From Gossypium raimondii (Eukaryota; Streptophyta; Magnoliopsida; Malvales; Malvaceae): a stretch of DNA of 64,000 nucleotides. Below the pieces are notes generated by a model. The model searched no databases. It saw only the letters and a list, made by a program, of their open reading frames with translations, and was not told the origin of the DNA. The position numbers and the translations under genes are program-made. The DNA is taken from the NCBI RefSeq assembly GCF_025698545.1, contig NC_068569.1:11780001-11844000 (forward strand), read 5' to 3'. How positions within the stretch are numbered: position 1 is the first letter of the stretch; each line of letters opens with the position of its first letter. Shown piece after piece: positions 11,833-24,744 of the stretch.

Positions 11833-13950
11833 TCTATTGTAACACAGGCAAAAACTCCCTGTCTTGATGTGAAGACACAAATATAATACTCTCATGCTTG
11901 GGTGCATAGAAGTGGGTTGGAGCAGTTCAGAAGGTTGTTCACGGATTTGGATTATTTTAAGCTTGGATTGCTTCTTGGATCAACTCGCACTTAGATTTTT
12001 TCGGATTTGGATCTTTTTAGTTTTGGTTTTTTTTTTTTTTGAGATTCGGATTATTTTTAATTCGGATCAATTTAGGTCGGTTGCGCATAATCTGATACAA
12101 ATAATTTTTTATTTATTTCAATTGTAATAATTAATTATATGTTTATATAATGATAATACATTTCAAATTGTTTTGAATTTTTATTATTATAACATATTTT
12201 ATATAATATGAGGGAAGTGTTTATCGTATATTTACGATTATATATGTATATGAATTTTGTATATCTAAATGATTGTTTTTTGTTGCTAAATTATTTTTAT
12301 TATTAATTTTAAATGAGAAAATATTTTATTAAATTTATAAGCTCCATACTTGTATTCTGGAAATAAGTTAAACTCGTATCATAAAATATTTATATCCAAA
12401 CACAAATATATTACAAAAATAAAATAAATCCAATAGATCAATAAAATTTGTAAAATTTAAAACCTAAATAAAATATTACATTTTAACAATATTTTATATT
12501 ATATAATATTATACTGAGTATACAACCATCAACCATATGCTATACTTATGGTTAATAAAGCATATATCAACTTCATATAGAAGTAAAATGTATATCAATT
12601 TTGTGAGCTTGATTAATAATTTAGTACCAAAAAATTCATTATCATATTAACTTAATTGAATTTAGCTCAAATTTTACAAAATATACGAATTGTATAATCA
12701 CTAATATAATATCTGAGTATTGTATGCAACTTATTCTCTAATTTTTTTATTTTTATTTTTGTCTTCTTTTTATCATTTGAGATAATTAATTTAACCATTT
12801 TTAAATTAGATTGCATAAAACTTTATCCAATAATTTACCTTACTATTGTTTCACATTATATCATATTTTTTAATTTCATAAGTATAATTAATATTTTTAA
12901 AAACAAATTGAGTATATTTTGTTAGTTATATTGTAAATTCTAAAAGAAATAATTTCCATGCTAATAATTTATAGTTTCAACTTTTTATTTATACATGTTT
13001 TAAAGAGAAGAAGAAACATATCCAGTAATTTTAAATTTCAATATCCCATTAACAACTCCACAAAATAACAGTTCCTCAAGCATCTTAAATCATCTAGTGG
13101 TAATGAGATAATTCCATATATTTCAAAATCTGAAAGTTATTGAAAATATAATATTTAAAATCCAAAGGAGAGAATGTCGGTTAAATTTTTAAATGTAAAT
13201 TTTGTATATTTCAACTATTAGCAATTATATAATGTTTATAAATAAAAAATTGTAACTTCATTATATAATCATATTTATGCTTCTTCTTTTTTGCTTTTTA
13301 ATTATTAATTTAGATTTTTCCATATTTTTTAAGCTTGAATTGTTGGTACTCAAATTTTACCAGGCTCACGTCTTTGACATTTTAAGCAAATTTGGATTGG
13401 ATGGGATTTTTTTATCATGTTAAAACAACATGGGCATAATGGCCACTCTTGCTTATAAGCTGATAATGAGCTTAGAGATGTTCCCACTTCTAACAAAGTT
13501 AGGGAACATCATTAGAGCAACTTGAATTTAAACTTGGTCATCTGATTGGCCTGGAACCAAGGGATAACTTCGCCATAGATTCAGTTGCCAGCGATAGACT
13601 ACATCTGAGAATATACTGAAATAGTGAAAACTAGCTATTAATGTCTTGATGTCCCAAAAAATGTTGAGATTTATATAATCCAAATACAAAACAATGGGCT
13701 AGATGTCTAAAGTTATGGATTCAAAACGTAACAGTGCTCCGAATTGCTCTGCATTGAGCATTCATAACAACCGAATCTCCTCGATCTCAATATAATAAAA
13801 ATATAAGCATCAATCAAAGTTTTTATTCATGCAAATTTCCCATTACTTTACACCATCCATGCAAGCAATCTTACTCGGCTTATCATAACGCACAGGTTAC
13901 AATATGACCAAGTACTTGCATCTTCAATTTCACCAAAAGCAACTCGCTCT
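11833..13950. other. AT-rich intergenic region
   Basis: The RH1 3'UTR is expected within the first ~200 bp. The rest is about 75-80% A+T with no open frame or repeat that I can name. Confidence 0.5.
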
Positions 13951-14220
13951 CTAATTATTGAAATTTGAAAAACTCGACAACCCTTTGAGAATATACTTGG
14001 AGTTAGCCGTCACAGTATTGGCAGCAGCAGCAGGCATGGCACCCACAGGCACAGTTGCTGAGGCCTTGGAAGCAGCAGAAAGAGAATCATTGTAGCTGCT
14101 ACCATCTTTATCCTCTTCACTGATAGTGTCCAACATCTTCCTTGTTCTATGCCTCATCACAGTAATAAACTGTGGTGGAGCAACCTCCATAACGAACCTG
14201 GGGATACGTGAATTGGCCAT
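13951..14220 (-). CDS. Small conserved-looking plant protein of unknown function, 89 aa
   Basis: A single-exon minus-strand frame begins MANSRIPRFVMEVAPPQF and runs to TAG at 13951. The N-terminal half is well structured and mixed in charge (MRHRTRKMLDTISEEDKD). The C-terminal half is Ala/Ser/Thr-rich and ends LKGLSSFSNFNN. I see no signal peptide or transmembrane segment. Plants have short uncharacterised proteins with this kind of MANS-x-RFVxEVAPPQF start, but I cannot attach a function. The frame extends upstream of the chosen ATG, but that part is hydrophobic and unlike the rest, and CCATGGCC-like context favours the ATG at 14220. Confidence 0.6.
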   Translation of the reverse strand: MANSRIPRFVMEVAPPQFITVMRHRTRKMLDTISEEDKDGSSYNDSLSAASKASATVPVGAMPAAAANTVTANSKYILKGLSSFSNFNN

Positions 14221-15444
14221 CTCTGATAAGAAGGAAAAAGGCTGAAACGTGAAAACCGTAGGAAGGAACAAGGATTTACAAATGAAACACCCTGGTTTTA
14301 TATGAGCACACAGTGAAGGTATGAGCAAGATTTTATAACATCGTTAGGCATAAAATGAGCGAGTGGTCTTAGTCAATGAGTCTTAATCAAAATATTTAAC
14401 ACCTAGTGCCGCCACTTGCTGTTGATATTAATCTGCACGAGTATTACGGTATTAGATGTTTGCAATAGCAGATCCAAGAGATAACTACGCGGCGGGAGTG
14501 GGACCTTTTTATCCTTTATGTGTCAAAGTTTGAATGGAAAAATGAGATACGAGTTTTGTTGGGATCAATAGCTTCCAAATTTTCACTTTTCTGAGCTTAA
14601 CCGGCACCAACCAGTTTTCTGACATCTGTCATTTTGATTTTTCTATATTGATTGAATGGTCCAAATTTGTTCCCCTTTGCCTTGATGGCCGAAACTGGTT
14701 TTGTCACATTTACATTCACTATTTTGGTCGGACAGATTTCTTGAAACCATTTTTGAAGGAAGGTCTGAATTAAGCTTCAAATTTTCTTAACTTACATTAT
14801 TACATATTTTAAAAATTAGTTTACTTGGACTAATTCCCAATTCGGGTTGGATATTTTTGTTTAATTATTATTTTAAAATATTTATATTTGATAGATATTA
14901 GAAATGGGATGTGATCGTTTTTACTCCTTTGTTAAACACATTAGTATCCTTCAATTGATATTAAAAAAAATATCCTTCAAATCACATGCAATAAAAAAAA
15001 AAAAAAAACTCTTCTAATAATTCATTAATGACAAATGATCATGTGCCAACTATTGGGACTCAATTCCAACTAAAACTAATGTATCCCTACATAGGGATAA
15101 GATAATCAAAAGCAGCTCATGTTCTAATTTAATTTACCACATTCATCCTATTCTAACTCATTTGGTTGCCCTAATTTTAGCACCCAATCTCCATTTTCTA
15201 TTTTCCATCAGGTAGAATATTTAAAACTGTCCTTGCACTTTTCAAGACAGTGCCTGGCCTGTCTTTCGCACTAATTATAGTTTAGTCTAACGTTGTTAGT
15301 TGTTACCAAACCCCCTTCAGCTTTATATAATTTCAAGTTTTTCACAGATGATTCTCCCCAGGAATTTTGAGCAACAACATTTGATTTTTCACCATTCCTC
15401 AAATACAAGCTTTCTTGAGAGCTTCCGTTGTGCGCACGCAAGGA
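14221..15444. other. Intergenic region between divergent small genes
   Basis: This spacer holds the upstream regions of the 89-aa gene (leftward) and of the first small membrane-protein gene (rightward, TATATAA near 15323). It contains an A16-type run near 14991-15007. No other gene is visible. Confidence 0.5.
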
Positions 15445-15654
15445 ATGGCAAAGGACATTCGATACATGCAAACATGGGGCGAAGTGGCACCCGCCCTCTT
15501 GATATCTCGCCAGAGATCTTCGAGCAGTCCGCGATTGGAGACCATCGTCGAAGAGGAACGTGGTGGAGTACGTTTGCCGAAGAGGGTCATTGTTGTTCTT
15601 CCGATTTTGCTTTCTCTGTCCTTGTATGCTTTGCTGTATAGATACATTGCTTGA
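15445..15654 (+). CDS. Small C-terminally anchored membrane protein (paralogue 1), 69 aa
   Basis: The first in-frame ATG (GGAATGGCA) opens MAKDIRYMQTWGEVAP. This is followed by a basic, Ser-rich core RQRSSSSPRLETIVEE and a C-terminal hydrophobic segment (VIVVLPILLSLSLYALLY) flanked by basic residues. This is the layout of a tail-anchored or single-pass protein with a cytosolic N-terminus. The minus-strand frame at 17373-17600 encodes a clear relative with the same order of parts: W-x-EV, RR/RQRSSS-PRLETI-EE, then a terminal membrane helix. Similarity between two separate genes supports real coding despite the short length. I do not recognise a named family. The core could be a phosphorylation or docking motif, which is inference. 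Confidence 0.65.
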   Translation: MAKDIRYMQTWGEVAPALLISRQRSSSSPRLETIVEEERGGVRLPKRVIVVLPILLSLSLYALLYRYIA

Positions 15655-17372
15655 CATTACAACATTCAAAGGGAGGAATCTGAAGGACGGGGAACATGAA
15701 ACAAGGTTTCATTTGGGAAACGAATAGCCGATATTATGTTAAAGTTCCCTTGTTATACACTTGATATTAAAATGATTATTTTCATTTCTCGAGGTTTTGT
15801 TTTCTTATTGTTTCCTTTGAAAACCGATTTGCTTGGAATGCTACAACTTTTGTTCTTCGTCTTATTTATCAGTCCGAAAAAGGGCAGATTAATCCCCTGG
15901 AAGGAGAATTAAACGTTAACAAGAACTGAATTTTAAAACTTGAAATTCAAAGGAAAAGTCGAATGCTAAGAAATTTCACTCCAAAATGAATTATTTTGGT
16001 ATCAATATAATGGAGATTTCATGTTGTCTCCAGGACAATTTTTATAGTTGGCAATTTTCAAAAATGTCAAACTCGATGGAAATGGAGAAACTAAATTAAA
16101 ACAGATAAAAGGGCTCTGAAATCAGTGGTGATAATCAGGATTTGGATTAATTACACCATCTATACTCGCACTTTCTTGGTTTCACATATCCAATGGAATT
16201 TGTGATTCATGGTTTTGGTAGGGTCTCCATCTTGCTCTCAATTCAAAGCAGCAGCAGTAGCTATTAACTTTTATTGGTGTCCCTGTTTCTCAAGCTGGAA
16301 GATCCATAATTCTGGTCTAGATTTTTTCCTGACACCATTTCGTAAGATTTTGTTCCATCGGCATCCAAGATACTGGATGATATTTTACAATGTCAATCCC
16401 GTTAGCATCGTGTTAAAGCTGCCATTTGGCATGTTGAAAAGTTTTGATTGCGATGGATGCAAAAAAGGAGATGCTAATCTTGGGGACATGTTAGAAACTT
16501 GTCTTGTTTGAGATGAGGAGATATTAAACTATTGTCTTTGATACTCATATCGTAGCGTTTCCATGTAGCAGCTAATAATAAGTTTTTACATGCATCAACA
16601 GCATGCATTGGTATGGCTCGTTAGATTTTTACTATATACTAAGAAATCAGAAGTGAACCATCTCAAGCAGAGGTGGCAAGCTTAATCATAAAGTTAAAAA
16701 TCAGAGAGAACTCAAACTCTAAATTGTTTGAAGTTGAAGAACATTGAACAGCTCGCACCGATAGTGCAATCTGCAAGAAAACAAATCAGTTTCAGAATCT
16801 GCTACTTGAGTGAACAAGTGACATATATGATTTTGAAACACTGATTTCACAGAAGAAAATGTCTGACCTAAACCAGCTTTGTCATATATGCTTTCTAATC
16901 TTAGCGGCCAAAACCAAATTTATGAAATTCACTTACGGAGAGCATTCAATTTCATATATAGTTAATTGCTTGCTAACAACCCATTTCTTTAAATTTCTCA
17001 GGAGTTCATATAACAAATGCACTTTGATGCTGGTCGTTGAAATACAGAAACATCTTGCAATCATAAATTTTGAGAAAACAGAGACAAGGAGATGTTTGGA
17101 TTGATGTAATAAAACATGGTTTATAAATTTGGAACATTGCAAAAGAAAATTGACCAAGTTTCTTCTCCAAACACTCCATCTCATATTCTCACATATTGCA
17201 ATGCTAAAAACTTATTGAACATAAATCTCTCCTTGAGCATTGATTTCTTTTTTCTTCTCCATAACCATGCTTCTGATCATGATCTTTCAAGCGTTTCTTA
17301 AGCAAAAGCAATTTATAAGATTGAAGTTCCTCCATGCACAGATAGTTAGTGTCACGCAAAAACAAGGAACGT
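15655..17372. other. Spacer between the two convergent paralogues
   Basis: The region contains the 3' flanks of both small genes. An ATG-initiated 100-codon frame at 16209-16511 (+) has no recognisable domain and atypical composition, so I do not call it a gene. No RNA gene was found. Confidence 0.45.
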
Positions 17373-17600
17373 TCATGCAGAAAAGTTGACATCCTTTTTA
17401 AGCAAGAAATAGAAAACCGTAGACAAGACGACCGGGACAAGAAGGAAGACTTTCTTTGAAGGAATGGAAACACCTTTGTCTTCACTCCCTTCTTCAAGAA
17501 TGGTCTCTAGCCGTGGACAAGATGATGATCTTCTTGGAGTAATGAGAGGGGAAGTACCTACTTCGCACCAGTTTCGCTTGTATCCCACCTCCTTCATCAT
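17373..17600 (-). CDS. Small C-terminally anchored membrane protein (paralogue 2), 75 aa
   Basis: The frame starts at the double ATG (MMKEVGYKRNWCEVG) and contains RRSSSCPRLETILEEGSED. It ends with a hydrophobic helix (VFLLVPVVLSTVFYFLL) and KKDVNFSA. It is homologous along its length to the plus-strand frame at 15445-15654, sharing W-x-EV near residue 11, the SSS-PRLETI-EE block and the terminal anchor. The two genes are convergent, about 1.7 kb apart. Divergence is high outside the core, so the duplication is not recent. Function is unknown. The C-terminal anchor suggests post-translational insertion into ER or another organelle membrane. Confidence 0.65.
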   Translation of the reverse strand: MMKEVGYKRNWCEVGTSPLITPRRSSSCPRLETILEEGSEDKGVSIPSKKVFLLVPVVLSTVFYFLLKKDVNFSA

Positions 17601-18260
17601 TATCTTCGAAAGCTGATCCAAGATTGGGTTTTTCTTTCAATTGATGAAAATGAAGTTGCTTCAGCTAGGCTTTTCTTTTGACGGTGACACTTGATGGTTT
17701 CAGGAGATTGTTATATAGACGTATTCCAGTGATTAAAAATAGAAGAAAGATGGGTGGGGGGGGGGGAGACGAATTTGGCTGGCAATTTGGACCAAAACAA
17801 GACAAAATTATTTAAAGATAGGAATTTAGGTGTGTTTTCTAATTTTATTTCCAGTTTTTGTTGTAGAAACCACCCCTGATATTGTCAAAAGAAAAAATTT
17901 GTTTTCAAATGAAAACTGCGTATTTTTCTTTTTATCTGACATTCGAAACCAACATCTACAACATCTTCCTTCCATCTCAAGACTGTAACTTCTTTCAGTA
18001 CCAAAAATTTGGTTCTAGAAGAAAAGGTTCATTTCAAATGTAAACTATTGTTCATATACCATATAATCTGTTATACAGTTTCTGACTCGGGATAATTTTA
18101 ATTTCTCTGTTACCTTTTTATAGTTCTTGTTTTACATGAGATTTCAAAATCTGCAACTATAGCAAAACTGCTGGTTCTACACTTGCCATGCTTATATTTC
18201 TCCAAAACCCTAATCTAGCTTTTGGAAGAACGATGCAGTTATTTGGAGTTGGATCATCAC
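17601..18260. other. Spacer, includes probable ERO1 3'UTR end
   Basis: The region holds a G run at 17756-17767 and AT-rich spacer. The part next to 18260 is probably the final 3'UTR exon of the ERO1 transcript, after a short intron at 18261-18354. Confidence 0.45.
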
Positions 18261-18354
18261 CTGCAAGCAACAGAATGCGTGTGGTAAGGCAAAACCAAAA
18301 GCCAAACATATGTGTTCATGTACGATACAAGCCAGGATGTCAATAACATCTTAC

Positions 18355-21300
18355 CTATGTCTTAACGATCGACGCCCATGCCTGTTGCACCAGGCTGTTC
18401 AACCTAGTAGAAGTTACTGTTCCTTCATTGAGTTTTTCAGCTGCTGCTCCCATTTCATGGACAAATTTTATAGACTCGGATAGTCGATTGAGTAGATTAA
18501 TCAGGGCAATCACTTCGTTCCGTTGCAACTCCAACTATGGGTCAATGAACCGAACTTTAGTCCGAATGAAAAGTTGTAAACCCATGCAAAGAGAACACAT
18601 AAACTAGTTGCCAATGGCAACCTAGATAAATCTCACGATACAAAAATACAAGCAAAAGATGAATAATTAGCAACACCCTATTAACTGCAACAGAGAATGA
18701 AGACATTATACAAGACATCATCTTGTAGACAGGAATTCATAATTTCAATGGCTTCAAAAGTTCCATAAGCAAAAATTCTCGCTAGTAGAGTTGGAAAAGT
18801 AGGAACTCCTTACTGTCTGATGCGAGTGATCTTCACCATTAACAGAGAAAAGTATCTTCAATGCAGTTCCAAGACCAAGAACCTGAAGCTTTCCCCAAAG
18901 TCGACATTTCTCACACCCTACACAGTCCATCAACGCACTGCAAACCAAATGCAATTATTACATCATAGCTACACCAATTAAATCAGTGGCACAGATATCA
19001 AACGTCAGAAATCAAAGAGAAAGATGAAACAGTACGTTAAGTTCTTCTGCAAGTGAGGGTTACTAAGAACCTAATGAAAGTTAAAATATACAATTTCAGA
19101 TTTCATTTCCTCTTGAGAAGGTCGAAGTTTTCAATGAATTCAGAAATCTTAATGTGTCGACACAAGTATGATTTAAGTAAATATGGCTTCTCATTTTATA
19201 TGTTCCAACTTCCAATGCATAATGTAGAAATAAGAAATTGTCGCTTTTTAAATGCATTGCCAACAAGGAAATTAGAGAAACCTGATATTTTTGAACTGAG
19301 CTTGTATTTTCTGCTTCAGTTCAGGTCCTCTTTGTCCTTTCCATAATTTAGCTTCATCAAATGGAAGTGGGCATGCAGCTTGCAATTTTGGATTATAAAG
19401 TAGCTGTCTCATTAGGGAATGTGTTTTTAGGTCCTCGGTTGGATTACCGGTATCGTATTCAGCTTGTTCCAAGTAATCAGCTGCCTGCAATGCTTCAAGC
19501 AACCTCTAGTAAAATAACTGACTCCAGAAATAATAAATACTTGACTAGTACAAATAGATTTATTAAGTACTTGGACTCATGCTACTCACCTTTGTCACAG
19601 CTCGGAGCACAAAGAGGAATGTGAAGTATAAGTTCTGCACACGATTTGGATATCTTAAAACCCGATTATACATTAAGTCAAGATTATGTCCCCACTGAAA
19701 TAAGAAAATAAAAACAAATAAGTTAAATATCCATAGAACTATGATGCACCTACAAATAAAGATACACAAAATTAAGAATTTATACCAAGTTTGTGGCTTC
19801 ATCAAGTAGATAATCAGAAGCTATATGGATCGAAATAGATGAGTGAAGGCCAGAAATCAATTTGTAAAGTATTTTTTCCTCTTGGCACAATTCTTCAGCT
19901 GGATCTGCATAGCAGAGAAAAATTTTAAAAGAAACTTTTGTGAGGGAATAAAAAAAGTGACTCATCAGTATATTCCTATCTTCCAGTAAGGACAATTGTA
20001 ACAAAGTGGACATGAAAGAACATAAATCATGCCAATCATGGTAATTAATAAATTCTTCAAATAGCAAAAGAATCCAAAACATCAACATTTGCGAGCCTGT
20101 TTGTGTATGTCAGAGAGAGATGGTAATTTCAGACATGATATGATTACACAACACTAATGTGACAACACGAATACAATCACGGTTGTGGAAAATTTATAAG
20201 ACAAGTGGTAAAAATATATAAAATTTTATATAATTTATAATACATTAAACATGACTATAATGTGTAAAAACACACAAACATGACAATCTGAATACATAAA
20301 TTGCCAGATCTAGAGAATAGGGAAGATGGAATCAAAAGCCAGAAACACCAGTATTATGAGACAAGCCTGGTCGCAAATATATTAACACTAATAAAGACTA
20401 TGTATCAGGTTCTGGTCAGGAGATCAAAACTCAAAGCAAGCTCCTCAAGCCAATCAAGTACAGAATTAATAAAAGGAAATACAATATTAGTTATTACTCA
20501 AAAATCAAATTTTTAAGGAGTAAGGGCCTAACACCTCTAAATGTACAAAAAATGCTTTGGCGACCTGCATTCACTCACGCTTTACAGAATAACAAGTGAG
20601 AACTCACATTTGGGACAGTTCTCCGAGTAGACAGCATCCCATATTCTTCTGGCTGATGGACCAGTGTAGCCAGTGTAGCGCTCTGGGTTCAGTTGAAGGT
20701 TCACATATGTCATCTCAGCTGCAAAATTGAAATTGTTTAATAATGGACAAGTTCAATTTTTTGGAATATATTAAAACACCACCATTTCACTGCAAGTCTT
20801 TTTGTAACTAGCATTGCCAAGAGAGCAACACTGAATCTTAACTCATTGCAAAACATCAATTTAACTATTAATCTCAAGGACACAAACATGGAGCTTGAGA
20901 GCATCCAATACATAAAAACTGGCAAAAAAACTTAAATACGTCGGAACTGTCAAGAACAGATTCGGACTCACAATTATCAGTCTCATCATCATATGTCCAG
21001 GGGTTATCTGTTTCTGTCCACCCCCTAAAAGCCTTACTATCTAGTGTGCGGTCAACAGCAGCCTGCGGCTTTCCTTCTTGGCACTTAAGGTCATCTGATG
21101 GAAGGCCATGATGGTAGGGCTTCTTAAATAATTCAGGGAATTCATTTTCTGGACATTCACAAACACTACAATCCCGCAAACGGCACATACCATCATCAGG
21201 CCAAAATGGACAGTTACACCACAATTTAACCTGCCCAAGGCAATAGAAAAAACTAGGATTCAAAAAAAAAAATCAGGTAAGGGATCTATATAGAGCATGA

Positions 21301-22509
21301 TTTCAAATGGGAGCAATCTGTTCTTATTCCTAAATTCATTCCGTGTTTGCATCATAATAATTAGACTTCTCAACAACTTAAACTAGTGTGCATTTTTCAT
21401 TTTATAAACATGTTAGATTTCAAAACTTGCACAAGTCCTATGGTCACTTCCTTTGCACTCTACAAGTACGGCAAGTATGAATATTACATTGAAAATAATA
21501 TCAGACAAATGAAAATGGAAGCTCAAACTGCATAGACAGAATACTATAATTACTGAACAGAATTTTATAACTGCGGATCACGCCATTTACCACACCATTT
21601 ATCTGGTAATTTCTTGTAATTAACTGCAATATATAACCATTTCTATTGGAAAGCTTTCAGGTCCCAGCATCAACATTGTGAACATTATCTCTAAAATAAC
21701 AAACTAAAATATTCACATAATATTTCCATCATAGAATGGGTATTGGGCATTAATCTAACCTTGAAATACCGAAAAAATGGAGTTTTAACAAGATCCTGAA
21801 GTAATGGATGTAAGACTTCCTCATTAAGATGGTCAACAGTCTCATAATCACAACAACAATCCTCTACAATCCCACTATACCTGTGTTTGTCCTGCACAAA
21901 TTCAAGAAGAGTCATTGCCATACCAAAAAAAAATATTAATCAACTATCTCATCTTTCAACCTAAACAGAAAAGAGGGGTTCTACAAAGGCAACAACTTTT
22001 CAAGAAATTCATGTAAAAGCAACTAAGATATTCGTAAGCCAGAAGTAAGGTTCACTAGAAATACATAAAAGTGAAACAGAGTACTTGAATTTGTATCAAT
22101 TAGACACATAAATGTGAAAGAGACTACTTTTTTAGTACCCAATGAATTCATCTAAACACTACTAAAAAGCTTACAAACAGAAGGATAAGATCACAAGAAT
22201 ACGGGAATGGGTAGTTGAATTTGGCGCCAATTTAATAAAAACCAAAGTGAAATAACATAAAATTCCTTTTTTATTTCATTCCAACCACGTCTTCCAATTT
22301 AACAAATTGGAAAGAGGAAAAGGAGGGGAGAAAAGTGAAACCTGAGGACAATGACAAGACTTGCTAAACTGTCCAGATTTAAAAGGGATCTTTGGTGTAC
22401 TTCTTGAAGCCAAAGCGATAGCAAGGAGAATCGTAGTGAAAGCTCCGATCACCCATCTCCACTTCATTTTATCCCCCTTCTTGATCTTCTTTACCTCTGA
22501 TTCCACCAT
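18355..22509 (-). CDS. Endoplasmic reticulum oxidoreductin 1 (ERO1), 9 exons, 466 aa
   Basis: The exons, in transcript order, are 22342-22509, 21760-21891, 20972-21230, 20608-20718, 19786-19904, 19590-19694, 19282-19484, 18814-18937 and 18355-18534. All are GT-AG and in frame. The product is a type II ER membrane flavoprotein that reoxidises protein disulfide isomerase and passes electrons to oxygen through FAD. Visible features are an N-terminal anchor (about 17-35), cysteines CHC and CCC (about 52-70), the outer cysteine cluster [11 protein letters not shown] (115-125), [11 protein letters not shown] and [10 protein letters not shown], and the inner active site CVGCEKC (371-377), which sits beside FAD. 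The length matches the plant AERO1 proteins (about 470 aa). The stop TAG is immediately followed by a donor-like GTAAGA and an acceptor at 18261, so the 3'UTR is probably spliced. Confidence 0.95.
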
Positions 22510-23082
22510 CTACCACCTTTTCGACAAAGTAAAAGAAAAAAGATCCAGAGCACCAAAACTCCGAAACCCCTTGTTTTGTGTCCTGCAATTCAATAGAAAA
22601 CAAGAAAAAATGGTAACAATACTAATTCTTTTAGAATATAGTCGTGATGAAGGTGATGGAATTTCGTGCTTTGGGTTGTGTTATTTGCAAGAGTAGGTTT
22701 TGGGGTTAGAAGACGTTGAAAATCTGGGATTTTAAGGGGATCAAAGAGAAGAGATAGATGATCTAAGAAATTTCTTGGTGTTTTGGTCTCTGGTTTTATT
22801 TCTTTGTAGTCTGTACCGTTTCAAACCATGGGAACACGGAGAAAATGGAAGGGGGCGATATGGTGCCTGAGGGTGCACTTAATTTAATGTAGTACCTCAG
22901 AAATAAAAACAGGAACAAGAACCTTTGTGTGTAAGAAACAAATATAACATATTCGGATATTCATAAATATTCTTTTTTTTTTCTAATTTTGATTGAATTT
23001 ATAATTATTTTTCATAGATGTGGTATTAATTTAAAAACACATTCATTATTCATACAACGAAATATAAAAAAATCATTTTATT

Positions 23083-23295
23083 TAATTATAATATATATTT
23101 TAATATTTTATTTTATTTTATTAAAACTATTTATAAAATTTTATAAATTTAAAACTTTATATTATTTATTTATAATATAATTATTTTTAATTATAATATA
23201 TATTTTAATATTTTATTTTATTAAAACTATTTATAAAATTTTATAAATTTAATATTTTATATTATTTATTTTAATATAATTATTTTTAATTTGTA
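23083..23295. repeat. Tandem duplication, ~106-bp AT-rich unit
   Basis: The phrase AATTATAATATATATTTT, followed by ATTTTATTTTATTAAAAC and ATAAAATTTTATAAATTTAA, occurs twice, starting near 23083 and 23189. Differences are few. Confidence 0.75.
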
Positions 23296-24744
23296 AAATT
23301 TCAATAACTTAAATTTTCCTAAATTGATTATTTATCCAAACAAAACAAAACAATTACGAATCTTAACATTTTAAATTGATGAACTCTAAAATACTAACAT
23401 TTTAAATTTTTCAAAAATTAAAATCTTCATCCAAACAAAAAAAGTTAACTTCGGGATAATTTTTACTATACTTAAATTATTGTGGTTTATATATAAATAA
23501 CAAACTTAAATGGGATGAATTTACTTACACCAATGTAAAATTAAATTTTGTAACTTTTCACACCATTAATATTTTAAAATTTAACCATTAAATTTATCAA
23601 AATATATGTACTTGTCGTGCATGCAAATTTTTAAATGATCTGATATTTCTATCCTATTTATTTAAAATACTATTTATATTAATACATATTAATGGTTGAA
23701 AGTATTTTACATAAAATAAATAGTTATGAATTTTAATTTATACCAAAAGTATTATACATGATCCATATATATGAAGTGTAAAATATGATATTTAATTATT
23801 AAAATATTAATTATGTAAAAATTACAACTAATATAAAATTATTTAAAATTTACACAAATATAAATAAATCCATCCCAATTTATATTATTACTGTTTATAT
23901 CAGTGCATTAAAAAGATGTGTAGATGTTTGACAGAGGAACATGTCGTTTTGAGTCGGTTTGTTGAACCTGACTCGCGTTGACCATTTAAAAGAAAACTTT
24001 GAAATGCATTTACCAAATCCAGAAATTAATGAATAAATAGACACTAAAAAAGTTAATGATTTTTTACTTGAATGTGTTATTTTCTATGTTATATTAATAA
24101 TAAAATAATATATTTCAAGCTAATTACATTAAAATTATTATTACATGTTTATAAACAATTAAACAGTAAAATGCTTTTTTATTAAATTTTAAAATCATAC
24201 ATTAATTACATATAAATATAAGTATCACTTAATTTTAACTAATTTTCTTTACTCAGTAGAGCAATCATAAATTTTGATGGCGAAATTGGGTGGAATGTTC
24301 AACAACATTAAATTAATATGAGTGGCCAAAATAAAATTTTAATAAAGTTGAGTGATTAAAACAATAAAATAGTTGTCAATAAGAGTGCCCAATTTTTTTT
24401 TTTTTTAGATGCTAAATTGAAAACTTACCAAAGTTGAAAGATTAAATTTTTAAATCTTAAAAAAAATTAATAGCTTTCATAATCTTTAGATTTTTAAAAT
24501 ATATATTCAAATTTTAGAATTTTATCAAAATGTAAAAAATTCTATTCATTAGATTTTGAAATGAATTTTTAAGGAACAAAGATCAAATTAATAAAAATTG
24601 TAAACGATTCCGCCACTTTTTCAATTAACATATCATCAACTAATAGCAAGGATTTAGCAAAGGATCAAATTATTAAATAAATAAGAACTTAATTTCTCAA
24701 AATTAAAATAAGGGACTAAATTTTAAATTGTTAAACAATATGTA

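Noticed and set aside
15271..15669. 132-codon minus-strand frame and nearby overlapping frames
   Set aside because: They are antisense shadows of the small membrane-protein gene at 15445-15654, whose plus-strand product has a homologue.
16209..16511. ATG-initiated 100-codon plus-strand frame
   Set aside because: It has no recognisable motif, odd composition rich in Phe/Cys/Trp, no sign of conserved blocks, and lies between two small genes. It is probably chance.
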